Source: JAQVEB01 sp028698105
Lineage (GTDB): Bacteria; Bacteroidota; Bacteroidia; Bacteroidales; Dysgonomonadaceae
Assembly (NCBI GenBank): GCA_964293155.1
Contig: CAXYYA010000065.1
Location: forward strand, 1 to 13,763
Reading direction: 5' to 3'
Length of the DNA stretch: 13,763 bases
The translations under genes were made by a program, and so were the position numbers. Every line of letters starts with the position of its first letter. Position 1 is the stretch's first letter. The notes beneath the pieces were generated by a model. It was not told where the DNA came from. It worked only from the letters and a program-made list of their open reading frames with translations, and made no database searches. Of this stretch, positions 1 through 6,218 are shown piece by piece.

Positions 1-951
1 AACAGCATCGTAACCAACAACGCGCCGAAAGATTTTGCCGCTTTCCCGCACTTTTTCGATCTCATCCTGGTGGATGCGCCCTGCTCGGGCGAAGGAATGT
101 TTCGCAAAGACGACGTGGCCGTGCAGGAATGGTCGCCGCAAAACGTGCAAATGTGTGCCTTGCGGCAACAGGACATTGTTCGCGATGCGTGGCCGTCGTT
201 AAAGCCCGGTGGATTGCTCATTTACAGCACCTGCACGTACAATACGCTCGAAAACGAAGAAAACGTGCAGTGGATCGCCCATGAGCTGGGTGCGGAGTTC
301 GTGAAAGTGCGTGTAGAAGCGAAGTGGAGCATTTCGCCTTCGGCGCACCGCGATGCGGTGGGGTATCGGTTTTTCCCGCACAAAACACGTGGTGAGGGCT
401 TGTTTGTTTGCGTTTTGCGCAAAACTTCCGATGAAGAGTTGCCGATGGAATCTCCGAAGAGAAAAAGCAAAAACAACCTTTCTTCGTTTCTGAAAGATAC
501 ATCGCCATACAACAATTATCTGAAGCATCCCGGAGATTTTGATTTTATGGAAGACGACAACCGTGTTTTCGCTTTTCCCAAAGCGCATTCCCAACCGATG
601 CTTTTGCTCCGCGATCGCCTGAAAGTTGTTGCCGCAGGCATTGAATTGGGCCGGTGGAAAGGAAAAGATTTTATCCCTTCGCAGTCGTTGGCTATGAGCG
701 TTCAATTGAATACGGAGGCTTTTCCGCGATACGCGGTTTTGTACGAACAGGCCGTTGCTTATCTGCGCAGTGAAGCCATCGTGCTTGCCGGTGCGCCGAA
801 AGGCTTTGTGCTGCTTACGTTTCTGAACGAACCCATCGGGTTTGTGAAAAATATCGGTAACCGGGCGAATAACCTCTATCCGCAGGAATGGCGCATCCGC
901 AGCGGCTATTTGCCCGAAAATCGGCCCTGTTTTTTGGATGAAGCGAAATAA
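1..951 (+). CDS. RsmF/NOL1/NOP2/Sun-type rRNA m5C methyltransferase, 5'-truncated
   Basis: The reading frame is open from base 1, so the gene enters from the left; 316 residues are visible and the N-terminal PUA-like/Rossmann start is missing. Codon 24 is a GTG that could be mistaken for a start, but the residues before it (ending FFDLILV) are typical methyltransferase core. The family motif DAPCSGEGMFRKD (P27-C28) and the catalytic motif STCTYNTLENEENV (nucleophile Cys78) are both present, followed by a C-terminal domain of about 170 residues with a segment LGRWKGKDFIPSQSLAM that fits the RsmF-type PUA-like extension. Members transfer methyl from S-adenosylmethionine to C5 of a cytosine in 16S rRNA (C1407 in E. 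coli RsmF); the exact target here is not shown by the sequence. I see no clear terminator after the stop; the next gene starts about 50 bases on. Confidence 0.93.
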   Translation, partial: NSIVTNNAPKDFAAFPHFFDLILVDAPCSGEGMFRKDDVAVQEWSPQNVQMCALRQQDIVRDAWPSLKPGGLLIYSTCTYNTLENEENVQWIAHELGAEFVKVRVEAKWSISPSAHRDAVGYRFFPHKTRGEGLFVCVLRKTSDEELPMESPKRKSKNNLSSFLKDTSPYNNYLKHPGDFDFMEDDNRVFAFPKAHSQPMLLLRDRLKVVAAGIELGRWKGKDFIPSQSLAMSVQLNTEAFPRYAVLYEQAVAYLRSEAIVLAGAPKGFVLLTFLNEPIGFVKNIGNRANNLYPQEWRIRSGYLPENRPCFLDEAK

Positions 952-1002
952 AATGCTGTATTTTGCGTTAATATTACGAATGTTTTAACTGAATTTCCGG
1001 AC

Positions 1003-2145
1003 ATGCTTTTCCAGTCGCGTTCCATAATGAATTACGTTTTTATCGCGTTAGCGGTTGCCATCGCGGCCGGTTCGCTTTGGGTTTCGCACAAGCTCGCTAA
1101 AGATCTCTCGCGCGAAGAGCGCAATAAAATGGAAATTTGGGCTGCGGCCACACAGCAATTGGTGAAAGTCGGGGAGGATACCGATATGTCGCTGGTATTG
1201 AGGGTTCTGCAAAGCAATACCACCATTCCCGTTATTTTGTATGATGAAAATTCGGGCGAGTTATCGGCAAACAATATCGAACTTCCCGCGGCAAACGCCA
1301 AGGAATTCCTAATTGAAAAAAAAGAGCTTTTTGCCCAAAAGCACGAACCCATAGCCTTGCCCGAATTAAACCAGTACTTGTATTACGACGATTCGCTGCT
1401 GTTAAAACGGTTGCAGGTTTATCCATCCATCCAGTTGGCGGTTTTTGCCGTTTTTATCGCGTTGGCGTTCTTTGCTTTGCGCAGCGCGCAACGGGCGGAA
1501 CAGAACAACGTGTGGGTGGGGTTGTCCAAAGAAACGGCGCATCAGTTGGGCACGCCGCTCTCGTCGTTGGCGGCCTGGCTGGAATACCTTAAACTAAGCT
1601 CACCTGAGAACGCTCATGTGCAGGAGATAGAGAAAGATATTGTCCGCCTGAACCGGATCGCCGACCGGTTTTCTAAAATCGGTTCTGCGCCCGATTTACG
1701 GCCGGCGGAATTGCAGGGAATCGTGGAAAGATCGGTTGCATACCTGCGGAAACGTATTTCGGAGAAAGTGGAGATCGTATATGATTTTCCCGAAAAACCG
1801 TTGCAAGCCCATGTAAACGAAGCGCTTTTCGGGTGGGTTATCGAAAACCTGACGAAAAATGCCGTGGACGCCATGAACGGGCAGGGACGGATCACTTACT
1901 CTCTGGTGGAGAAAGGTGATTTCATTCACCTTGATATTTCCGATACCGGAAAAGGGATTCCCAAATCGAAACACCGCGCGGTGTTCTCTCCGGGCTTCAC
2001 TACCAAAGAACGCGGGTGGGGACTGGGTTTATCGCTCGCAAAGCGCATTGTGGAAACTTACCATAAAGGGAAGATATTCGTGAAGTCTTCCGAGATGGGC
2101 AAAGGCTCTACGTTTCGGATTGTATTGCGTAGCGCATGTAAATGA
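1003..2145 (+). CDS. Membrane sensor histidine kinase, orphan
   Basis: A 380-residue transmitter. Two hydrophobic segments (about residues 11-27 and 142-159) flank a roughly 110-residue probably periplasmic sensor region with no domain I recognise. The dimerisation/phosphoacceptor box is KETAHQLGTPLSSL with His180, which fits the HisKA-like H-box. The ATP-binding domain shows the N box ENLTKNAVDA (282-291), G1 box DTGKGIP (314-320) and G2 box GWGLGLS (338-344), so all catalytic motifs are intact. ATG 1003 gives ten residues before the first membrane helix; ATG 1027 (MNYVFIAL) is an equally credible start. No response regulator lies beside it in the window, so its partner and signal are unknown. 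The gene may be read through from the methyltransferase upstream, as no terminator is visible between them. Confidence 0.9.
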   Translation: MLFQSRSIMNYVFIALAVAIAAGSLWVSHKLAKDLSREERNKMEIWAAATQQLVKVGEDTDMSLVLRVLQSNTTIPVILYDENSGELSANNIELPAANAKEFLIEKKELFAQKHEPIALPELNQYLYYDDSLLLKRLQVYPSIQLAVFAVFIALAFFALRSAQRAEQNNVWVGLSKETAHQLGTPLSSLAAWLEYLKLSSPENAHVQEIEKDIVRLNRIADRFSKIGSAPDLRPAELQGIVERSVAYLRKRISEKVEIVYDFPEKPLQAHVNEALFGWVIENLTKNAVDAMNGQGRITYSLVEKGDFIHLDISDTGKGIPKSKHRAVFSPGFTTKERGWGLGLSLAKRIVETYHKGKIFVKSSEMGKGSTFRIVLRSACK

Positions 2146-2216
2146 AAAGAAGTCGGTTTGATATATAAAAGTTCTCATTTTTATTGTTTTAAGAGATAAT
2201 TTATCAAAAAGTTTTC

Positions 2217-2224
2217 TAAATTTG
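2217..2224 (+). promoter_or_regulatory. Bacteroidetes -7 element (TAAATTTG) for MNT-HEPN genes
   Basis: TAAATTTG matches the Bacteroidetes TAnnTTTG -7 consensus exactly and lies about 30 bases before the ATG of the nucleotidyltransferase gene, implying a leader near 25 nt. No good TTG -33 element is found at the usual 19-21 base spacing; the nearest TTG (2184-2186) is too far away. The call rests on the -7 match and position. Confidence 0.5.
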
Positions 2225-2254
2225 TAGTGCATTTTACTTAACCGGTATTTCAAA

Positions 2255-2569
2255 ATGACAAAAAGAGAAAACATCATTTCTCAAATTCGCGAACTTAAGC
2301 AAACCGTATTGCCGGACGGCAGGCTGCTGCTTTTCGGTTCACAGGCACGCGGTGATGCAACTCCTGAGTCGGATTGGGATTTACTTATTTTATTGGATAA
2401 AAAAAAGATAACTTCTTTCGATTTTGACCGATATGCTTTTCCTTTCGTTGCTCTCGGTTGGAAATTAGGTGAGTATTTTAGTCCGAAGCTCTACACTACG
2501 TCGGAATGGGACGAGCGAAAAAATGGTTTTTTTTATAAAAATGTGCAATCGGAGGGAGTAGAATTATGA
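2255..2569 (+). CDS. MNT-type minimal nucleotidyltransferase (possible antitoxin of MNT/HEPN pair)
   Basis: A 104-residue protein of the DNA polymerase beta-like minimal nucleotidyltransferase family. The signature is FGSQARGDATPESDWDLLIL: the GS pair at residues 28-29 and metal-binding Asp40 and Asp42 (D-x-D). The length fits a lone catalytic core without a substrate domain. Its stop overlaps the start of the HEPN gene as ATGA, which implies co-translation. In characterised MntA/HepT systems the MNT protein transfers AMP from ATP to a Tyr of the HEPN partner and neutralises it; whether this pair does so is inference. It has its own -7 element and no Shine-Dalgarno. The genes look more AT-rich than the flanking core genes, which may suggest acquisition. 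Confidence 0.85.
   Translation: MTKRENIISQIRELKQTVLPDGRLLLFGSQARGDATPESDWDLLILLDKKKITSFDFDRYAFPFVALGWKLGEYFSPKLYTTSEWDERKNGFFYKNVQSEGVEL
2551..2555 (+). promoter_or_regulatory. Shine-Dalgarno GGAGG for HEPN gene
   Basis: GGAGG sits 10 bases before the ATG at 2566, inside the 3' end of the MNT gene. Most genes here lack such a motif, so it probably helps re-initiation on the overlapping HEPN start. Confidence 0.55.
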
Positions 2570-2964
2570 AACTTACACCCCAGGAAAGGCAAGCCATTGT
2601 TTATAATCGTGTACAAAAATCGCTTAAAACCTGGGAGGAGGCGAAAAGCATTATTGACTCCAAACTATGGTATGCGGCAGCTAATCGCATGTATTATGCC
2701 TGTTATTACATGACTTCAGCGTTGCTGATCAAAAATAATTATCGGACGTCCACGCATGCAGGGGTGATTCGTTTATTCGGACAGCATTTTGTAAGTAGTG
2801 AAATTATTGATATAAAGTTTGGTCGTTTTTACAGCAAGCTTTTTGAACTTCGTCAGTCTGGTGATTATGATGATTGGAAATTGATAGAAGAGAAAGATAT
2901 TTTGCCGCTGGTTGAACCTGCAAAAGAATTTTTGAAAATATTACGCATATTAATAGACTCCTAG
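2566..2964 (+). CDS. HEPN domain protein (partner of MNT)
   Basis: A 132-residue all-helical protein. The core YAAANRMYYACYYMTSALL (residues 36-54) and the later LRQSGDYDDW (95-104) are typical of PF05168-type HEPN proteins encoded beside MNT genes. The ribonuclease motif of canonical HEPN toxins is R-x4-6-H; here Arg96 is followed at that spacing by Tyr101 (RQSGDY), so the catalytic His is absent. Another short R-x3-H (Arg60-His64) exists but is not at the usual place. The protein may therefore be non-nucleolytic, or use another residue, with Tyr101 a conceivable modification site. It overlaps the MNT gene by four bases and ends only 3 bases from the convergent B3/B4 gene. A toxin role is inference from gene pairing, not shown. 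Confidence 0.82.
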   Translation: MKLTPQERQAIVYNRVQKSLKTWEEAKSIIDSKLWYAAANRMYYACYYMTSALLIKNNYRTSTHAGVIRLFGQHFVSSEIIDIKFGRFYSKLFELRQSGDYDDWKLIEEKDILPLVEPAKEFLKILRILIDS

Positions 2965-2967
2965 TTG

Positions 2968-3657
2968 TTAGCGTATTGTTATCTGAATTTCTTTTGCCTC
3001 CGCATACTTCACCAACAACTCCACTGCATAATCCACCGCTTCCCGCAACCCTTCTTCGCCGGAATATCCGTTTATGATCATCAGCAAATGCGTGGTTTCG
3101 GCGGTTATTTTTGTGCGCTCTTCGTCACTGGTGGGCGTCCCGATTCCGCCTGCGGCATCGCGATAAACGGGCAGCCCTTCAATATTCAGCAGCCCGCGGC
3201 CGATGGCCTCAAAAAGTTCATCGGCTTTGCCTACGCCGAGCGTGATCACGTTCCCCTGAATTTTTCCGGCATCAAACCCGCCGATGGAATAACCGGTTTT
3301 CATCGAAACCAGATTAATTAAATCTACCAATGTATCAATCCTGTACAAATCCATTCCTTTCACGATACGCCGGCACAGCGCTTCGGCCGAAGGACGGTAG
3401 CGGGCGGGGTCTTTACCCAGAGACTTATAGGCTTGCCGTGTGGCGTCAATAGTGGGGCGTTTGTTAATATCCTCCATTTTATGCGTTGCTCTGAAAGCGA
3501 CGGAAAAATCGTCTATTTCGCGCCACAGTCGTTCGTCGTGAGGCGAGTTTTTAACGGCACATTCAATCGCAGCAAAGCGAAACTGCGGGCAGGCTGCGTA
3601 TATTTCGGCCCAGATCTTTATCTGAAAATTCTTCATTTCAATCGTTTCAATTTTCAT
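2968..3657 (-). CDS. Stand-alone B3/B4 tRNA-binding (PheT editing-like) domain protein
   Basis: A 229-residue soluble protein. Residues about 90-210 match the B3/B4 domain found in the phenylalanyl-tRNA synthetase beta chain: YRIDTLVDLINLVSMKTGY, then GGFDAGKIQGNVITLGVGKA, then GLPVYRDAAGGIGTPTSD and a conserved ERTKITAETT segment. The domain hydrolyses Tyr-tRNA(Phe) in PheT; stand-alone copies are widespread in bacteria and their substrates are mostly unknown, so a tRNA proofreading role is only inferred. ATG 3657 is chosen over the internal Met8 (3636) because a TAnnTTTG promoter lies about 30 bases upstream, leaving a leader near 22 nt. No hairpin terminator is seen in the 3-base gap to the convergent HEPN gene, so the two transcripts probably overlap. 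Confidence 0.87.
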   Translation of the reverse strand: MKIETIEMKNFQIKIWAEIYAACPQFRFAAIECAVKNSPHDERLWREIDDFSVAFRATHKMEDINKRPTIDATRQAYKSLGKDPARYRPSAEALCRRIVKGMDLYRIDTLVDLINLVSMKTGYSIGGFDAGKIQGNVITLGVGKADELFEAIGRGLLNIEGLPVYRDAAGGIGTPTSDEERTKITAETTHLLMIINGYSGEEGLREAVDYAVELLVKYAEAKEIQITIR

Positions 3658-3685
3658 CAGTCTTCATCAATTTCAAACAAAAGCT

Positions 3686-3717
3686 CAAAGATACAAAATC
3701 TAAAGCGATCAATCCAA
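3686..3717 (-). promoter_or_regulatory. Promoter of B3/B4 gene (-33 TTG, -7 TATCTTTG)
   Basis: On the minus strand, TTG (3717-3715) is followed after 21 bases by TATCTTTG (3693-3686), which fits the Bacteroidetes primary sigma factor consensus. The predicted start of transcription is near 3680. Confidence 0.65.
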
Positions 3718-3762
3718 TAATCAGATTAAAGGTATGAATTATTGAAAAATAAGGATGAAAAT

Positions 3763-3794
3763 GTTGTAAAAATCGGCTACAATGTCTATATTTG
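3763..3794 (+). promoter_or_regulatory. Promoter of coiled-coil/zapA cluster (-33 GTTG, -7 TATATTTG)
   Basis: GTTG (3763-3766) and TATATTTG (3787-3794) are separated by 20 bases, an exact Bacteroidetes-type promoter. Transcription would begin near 3800, about 14 nt before ATG 3814. This decides the start of the next gene, because an upstream in-frame start at 3742 would lie before the promoter. Confidence 0.75.
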
Positions 3795-3813
3795 TGTGAA
3801 TTTTTGTTTTCTT

Positions 3814-4104
3814 ATGGCCGAGGATCGAGAAAAGTTGCTGCTGGATTTGGAAGTACGCGTAAAACAAGTGATGTTTTTATGCGATTCGCTGAAAGACGAA
3901 AATGCCCGTTTGAAATCGGACATCACATCCGGACAACAGCAAATTGACGAGGCGACGCAAGCATTGCAGGAACTGAAAACAAAATACGATAACTTGAAAA
4001 TGGCACGTACGATTACCGCTGCATCGGTGGACGTGGACAATGCAAAGCTTAAGTTGTCGAAATTAGTGCGAGAAGTTGATAAATGCATAAATTTATTAAA
4101 GTAA
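3814..4104 (+). CDS. Small coiled-coil protein upstream of zapA
   Basis: A 96-residue acidic/basic helical protein beginning MAEDREKLLLDLEVRVKQVM. Residues about 5-65 show a heptad-like pattern of Leu/Val/Ile with Glu, Lys and Gln, as expected of a coiled coil, and a second helix covers about 75-96. There is no signal peptide or membrane segment. It lies 21 bases before zapA under a shared promoter. Its size, helicity and position suggest a structural or Z-ring accessory role similar in style to ZapB, but I recognise no family signature and this is inference from context. The in-frame ATG at 3742 would add 24 residues but precedes the predicted transcription start. Confidence 0.78.
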   Translation: MAEDREKLLLDLEVRVKQVMFLCDSLKDENARLKSDITSGQQQIDEATQALQELKTKYDNLKMARTITAASVDVDNAKLKLSKLVREVDKCINLLK

Positions 4105-4125
4105 TAACGGATTAAAATTTATGCG

Positions 4126-4428
4126 ATGGGCGACGAAAAATTTTTATTAACATTGATAATTGACGGCCGTAAGTACCCGCTTAAGGTGAAACGTTCGGAA
4201 GAACAAGCCTTTCGTGCTGCCGCCAAAGAGATAAATAATAAAATAAACCAGTATCGCGTGACTTTTGGCGGAGAAAACTCCGACCTTAACGCGCAGGATT
4301 TTATGGCTATGACGGCCATACAGGCATTGGTGGAAAACTTTTCCCTCGGGGAAAAGAACTATACGAAACCCATGGAGGATAAGATACAACTACTAGTTAA
4401 TGAGTTAGATACGTATCTTAAGAAATAA
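4126..4428 (+). CDS. zapA: Cell division protein ZapA
   Basis: A 100-residue protein matching the ZapA family: an N-terminal beta strand segment LLTLIIDGRKYPLKV (7-21), the family-typical EEQAFRAAAKEINNKINQYR (25-44), then the C-terminal helical coiled coil from about 55 to 99 with the QDFMAMTAIQALVE stretch. ZapA binds FtsZ in the cytoplasm and bundles protofilaments at the Z-ring. Start ATG 4126 gives MGDEKF; ATG 4121 is in another frame. It follows the coiled-coil gene by 21 bases and precedes the 6S-like RNA, an order that echoes the zapA-ssrS linkage of gammaproteobacteria. Confidence 0.93.
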   Translation: MGDEKFLLTLIIDGRKYPLKVKRSEEQAFRAAAKEINNKINQYRVTFGGENSDLNAQDFMAMTAIQALVENFSLGEKNYTKPMEDKIQLLVNELDTYLKK

Positions 4429-4435
4429 TCTGTTA

Positions 4436-4557
4436 TCCGAAAGAAATTGATTCGGACCATCGCACTTTTTTTGACATTGAACATAGCTTCGATGCAAAGA
4501 AAGTGCGTTTTTATTATATGAGTGAAATTTAGAACCAATTAAGATATTTCTTTCGGA
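4436..4557 (+). ncRNA. ssrS: 6S-like RNA (6S-Flavo type), rod-shaped
   Basis: The gene-free stretch 4429-4616 folds into a 6S-like rod. A 12-bp closing helix pairs 4436-4447 (TCCGAAAGAAAT) with 4546-4557 (ATTTCTTTCGGA), all Watson-Crick. An inner helix pairs CGCACTTT (4461-4468) with AAAGTGCG (4500-4507), and pairing continues to an apical loop near 4479-4490. Between them is an asymmetric internal bubble (about 13 nt on the 5' side, 38 nt on the 3' side), the hallmark that mimics an open promoter. A T-run at 4560-4565 follows the closing helix, so the same stem may end transcription. A Bacteroidetes-specific 6S candidate family (6S-Flavo) is known; membership is my inference from structure and position, since I could not run a covariance model. 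6S RNA sequesters housekeeping RNA polymerase in slow growth. Confidence 0.65.
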
Positions 4558-4616
4558 CGTTTTTTGTGGAAAAGGAAACCGAAGAAAGAAACCAAACCAA
4601 TTAATACAAAAAATTT

Positions 4617-6146
4617 ATGGAAATAGTAATAGGAATTATCGGATTACTTATCGGAGCAGCAATTGCCTGGTTCTTAACCGGTAAAATGGCTAATTCGCGA
4701 TACCAGAAAATTGTGAGCGATGCCGAGAAAGATGCCGAGGTGATTAAAAAGAATAAATTGCTGGAGGCGAAAGAAGAAGTATTGTCACTGAAAGCCGATG
4801 CCGAGAAGCAGATCAACTCGCGGACATCAAAAATACAGAACACCGAAAACCGGTTGAAACAGCGCGAAATGTCGTTGAACCAGCGTCACGAAGAACTGAA
4901 CAAAAAGAACAATGAATTAGACGAGTTTAAAGTAAATCTGGACAATCAGCACGAACTGCTGGACAAACGAAATCAGGAACTGGAGAAAATGCACCGTCAG
5001 CAGGTGGAAAAGCTGGAAACCATATCGGGCCTTTCGGCCGATGAGGCGAAAGAGCGTTTGGTTGAATCGTTGAAAGACGAAGCTAAAACCGATGCTCAGG
5101 CCTATATCAACGAGATCATGGAAGAAGCCAAAATGACGGCCAACAAAGAGGCTAAACGCATTGTGGTGCAAAGCATCCAGCGCGTGGCTACCGAAACGGC
5201 CATTGAAAACGCCATCACGGTTTTCCATATTGATTCCGACGAAGTGAAAGGCCGTATTATCGGCCGTGAAGGCCGCAATATCCGCGCATTGGAAGCTGCC
5301 ACGGGAGTTGAGATCGTGGTGGACGACACGCCGGAAGCGATTGTGCTGTCGGGGTTCGATCCCGTTCGCCGCGAAATTGCCCGTTTATCGCTTCACCAAC
5401 TTGTTGCCGACGGCCGCATTCATCCGGCGCGGATAGAAGAGGTAGTCTCGAAGGTGAAAAAACAGATTGAGGAAGAAATCGTGGAAACGGGGAAACGCAC
5501 CGTTATTGACCTGGGCATTCACGGAATGCACCCGGAACTGGTGCGCATGATCGGTAAAATGAAATACCGCTCGTCTTACGGACAAAACCTCTTACAGCAC
5601 TCGCGCGAAACGGCCAACCTTTGCGCCGTTATGGCCTCGGAACTCGGGCTGAACCCGAAAAAAGCCAAACGTGCCGGATTGTTGCATGATATCGGTAAGG
5701 TGCCCGACGACGAACCCGAACTTCCGCACGCAGTGCTGGGGATGAAGTTGGCCGAAAAATTCAAGGAAAAACCCGATATTTGCAATGCGATCGGTTCGCA
5801 CCACGACGAAACGGAAATGACGTCGTTGCTGGCACCCATCGTGCAGGTATGCGACGCCATTTCGGGCGCGCGCCCCGGCGCACGCCGCGAGATCGTAGAG
5901 GCGTACATTAAACGGTTAAACGACTTGGAGAATCTTGCGATGTCGTATCCCGGCGTGGTTAAAACCTACGCTATTCAGGCCGGCCGCGAGCTTCGCGTGA
6001 TCGTTGGCGCTGACAAGATAGACGATACCGAGACCGAAAAACTTTCTTCGGAAATCGCCCGTAAGATACAAACGGAGATGACTTATCCCGGCCAGGTAAA
6101 AATTACGGTTATCCGCGAAACAAGAGCAGTGAGTTTCGCCAAATAA
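4617..6146 (+). CDS. rny: Ribonuclease Y
   Basis: A 509-residue protein with the complete RNase Y layout: an N-terminal membrane anchor (about residues 2-21), a long charged coiled coil (about 25-195), a KH RNA-binding domain with the GRIIGREGRNIRALE loop (212-226), and an HD phosphohydrolase domain with LLHDIGK (His357-Asp358), upstream His328 in LLQHSRE and a later HHDE (395-398) as metal ligands. Rny is an endoribonuclease that starts bulk mRNA decay at the inner face of the membrane. The length is close to the roughly 520 residues usual for the family and no motif is missing. It follows the 6S-like RNA by about 60 bases; no clear promoter was seen in that gap. The leader before ATG is A/T-rich without a Shine-Dalgarno motif. 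Confidence 0.97.
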   Translation: MEIVIGIIGLLIGAAIAWFLTGKMANSRYQKIVSDAEKDAEVIKKNKLLEAKEEVLSLKADAEKQINSRTSKIQNTENRLKQREMSLNQRHEELNKKNNELDEFKVNLDNQHELLDKRNQELEKMHRQQVEKLETISGLSADEAKERLVESLKDEAKTDAQAYINEIMEEAKMTANKEAKRIVVQSIQRVATETAIENAITVFHIDSDEVKGRIIGREGRNIRALEAATGVEIVVDDTPEAIVLSGFDPVRREIARLSLHQLVADGRIHPARIEEVVSKVKKQIEEEIVETGKRTVIDLGIHGMHPELVRMIGKMKYRSSYGQNLLQHSRETANLCAVMASELGLNPKKAKRAGLLHDIGKVPDDEPELPHAVLGMKLAEKFKEKPDICNAIGSHHDETEMTSLLAPIVQVCDAISGARPGARREIVEAYIKRLNDLENLAMSYPGVVKTYAIQAGRELRVIVGADKIDDTETEKLSSEIARKIQTEMTYPGQVKITVIRETRAVSFAK

Positions 6147-6169
6147 AAAAACGAGAGAGTGAATGACAG

Positions 6170-6195
6170 AAAAGGCCGCCCGAGGGCGGCCTTTT
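6170..6195. terminator. Bidirectional terminator between rny and the lipoprotein gene
   Basis: GGCCGCC (6174-6180) pairs with GGCGGCC (6185-6191) around a CGAG loop, extended by AAAA/TTTT on the two sides. The A-tract before and T-tract after make it work in both directions, ending rny (plus) and the convergent DUF6600 gene (minus). Confidence 0.88.
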
Positions 6196-6218
6196 CATTT
6201 ACACACATTGAATTATGA

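Noticed and set aside
199..705. 168-residue minus-strand open frame within the methyltransferase gene
   Set aside because: It lies antisense to a clearly conserved domain, lacks leader signals and its composition is that of a shadow frame.
70..951. Methyltransferase starting at GTG 70
   Set aside because: The frame is open to base 1 and the preceding residues belong to the methyltransferase core, so the gene is simply cut by the window edge.
3742..4104. 120-residue version of the coiled-coil protein from ATG 3742
   Set aside because: The consensus promoter at 3763-3794 lies inside the extension, so that start would not be on the transcript; the added residues are not coiled coil.
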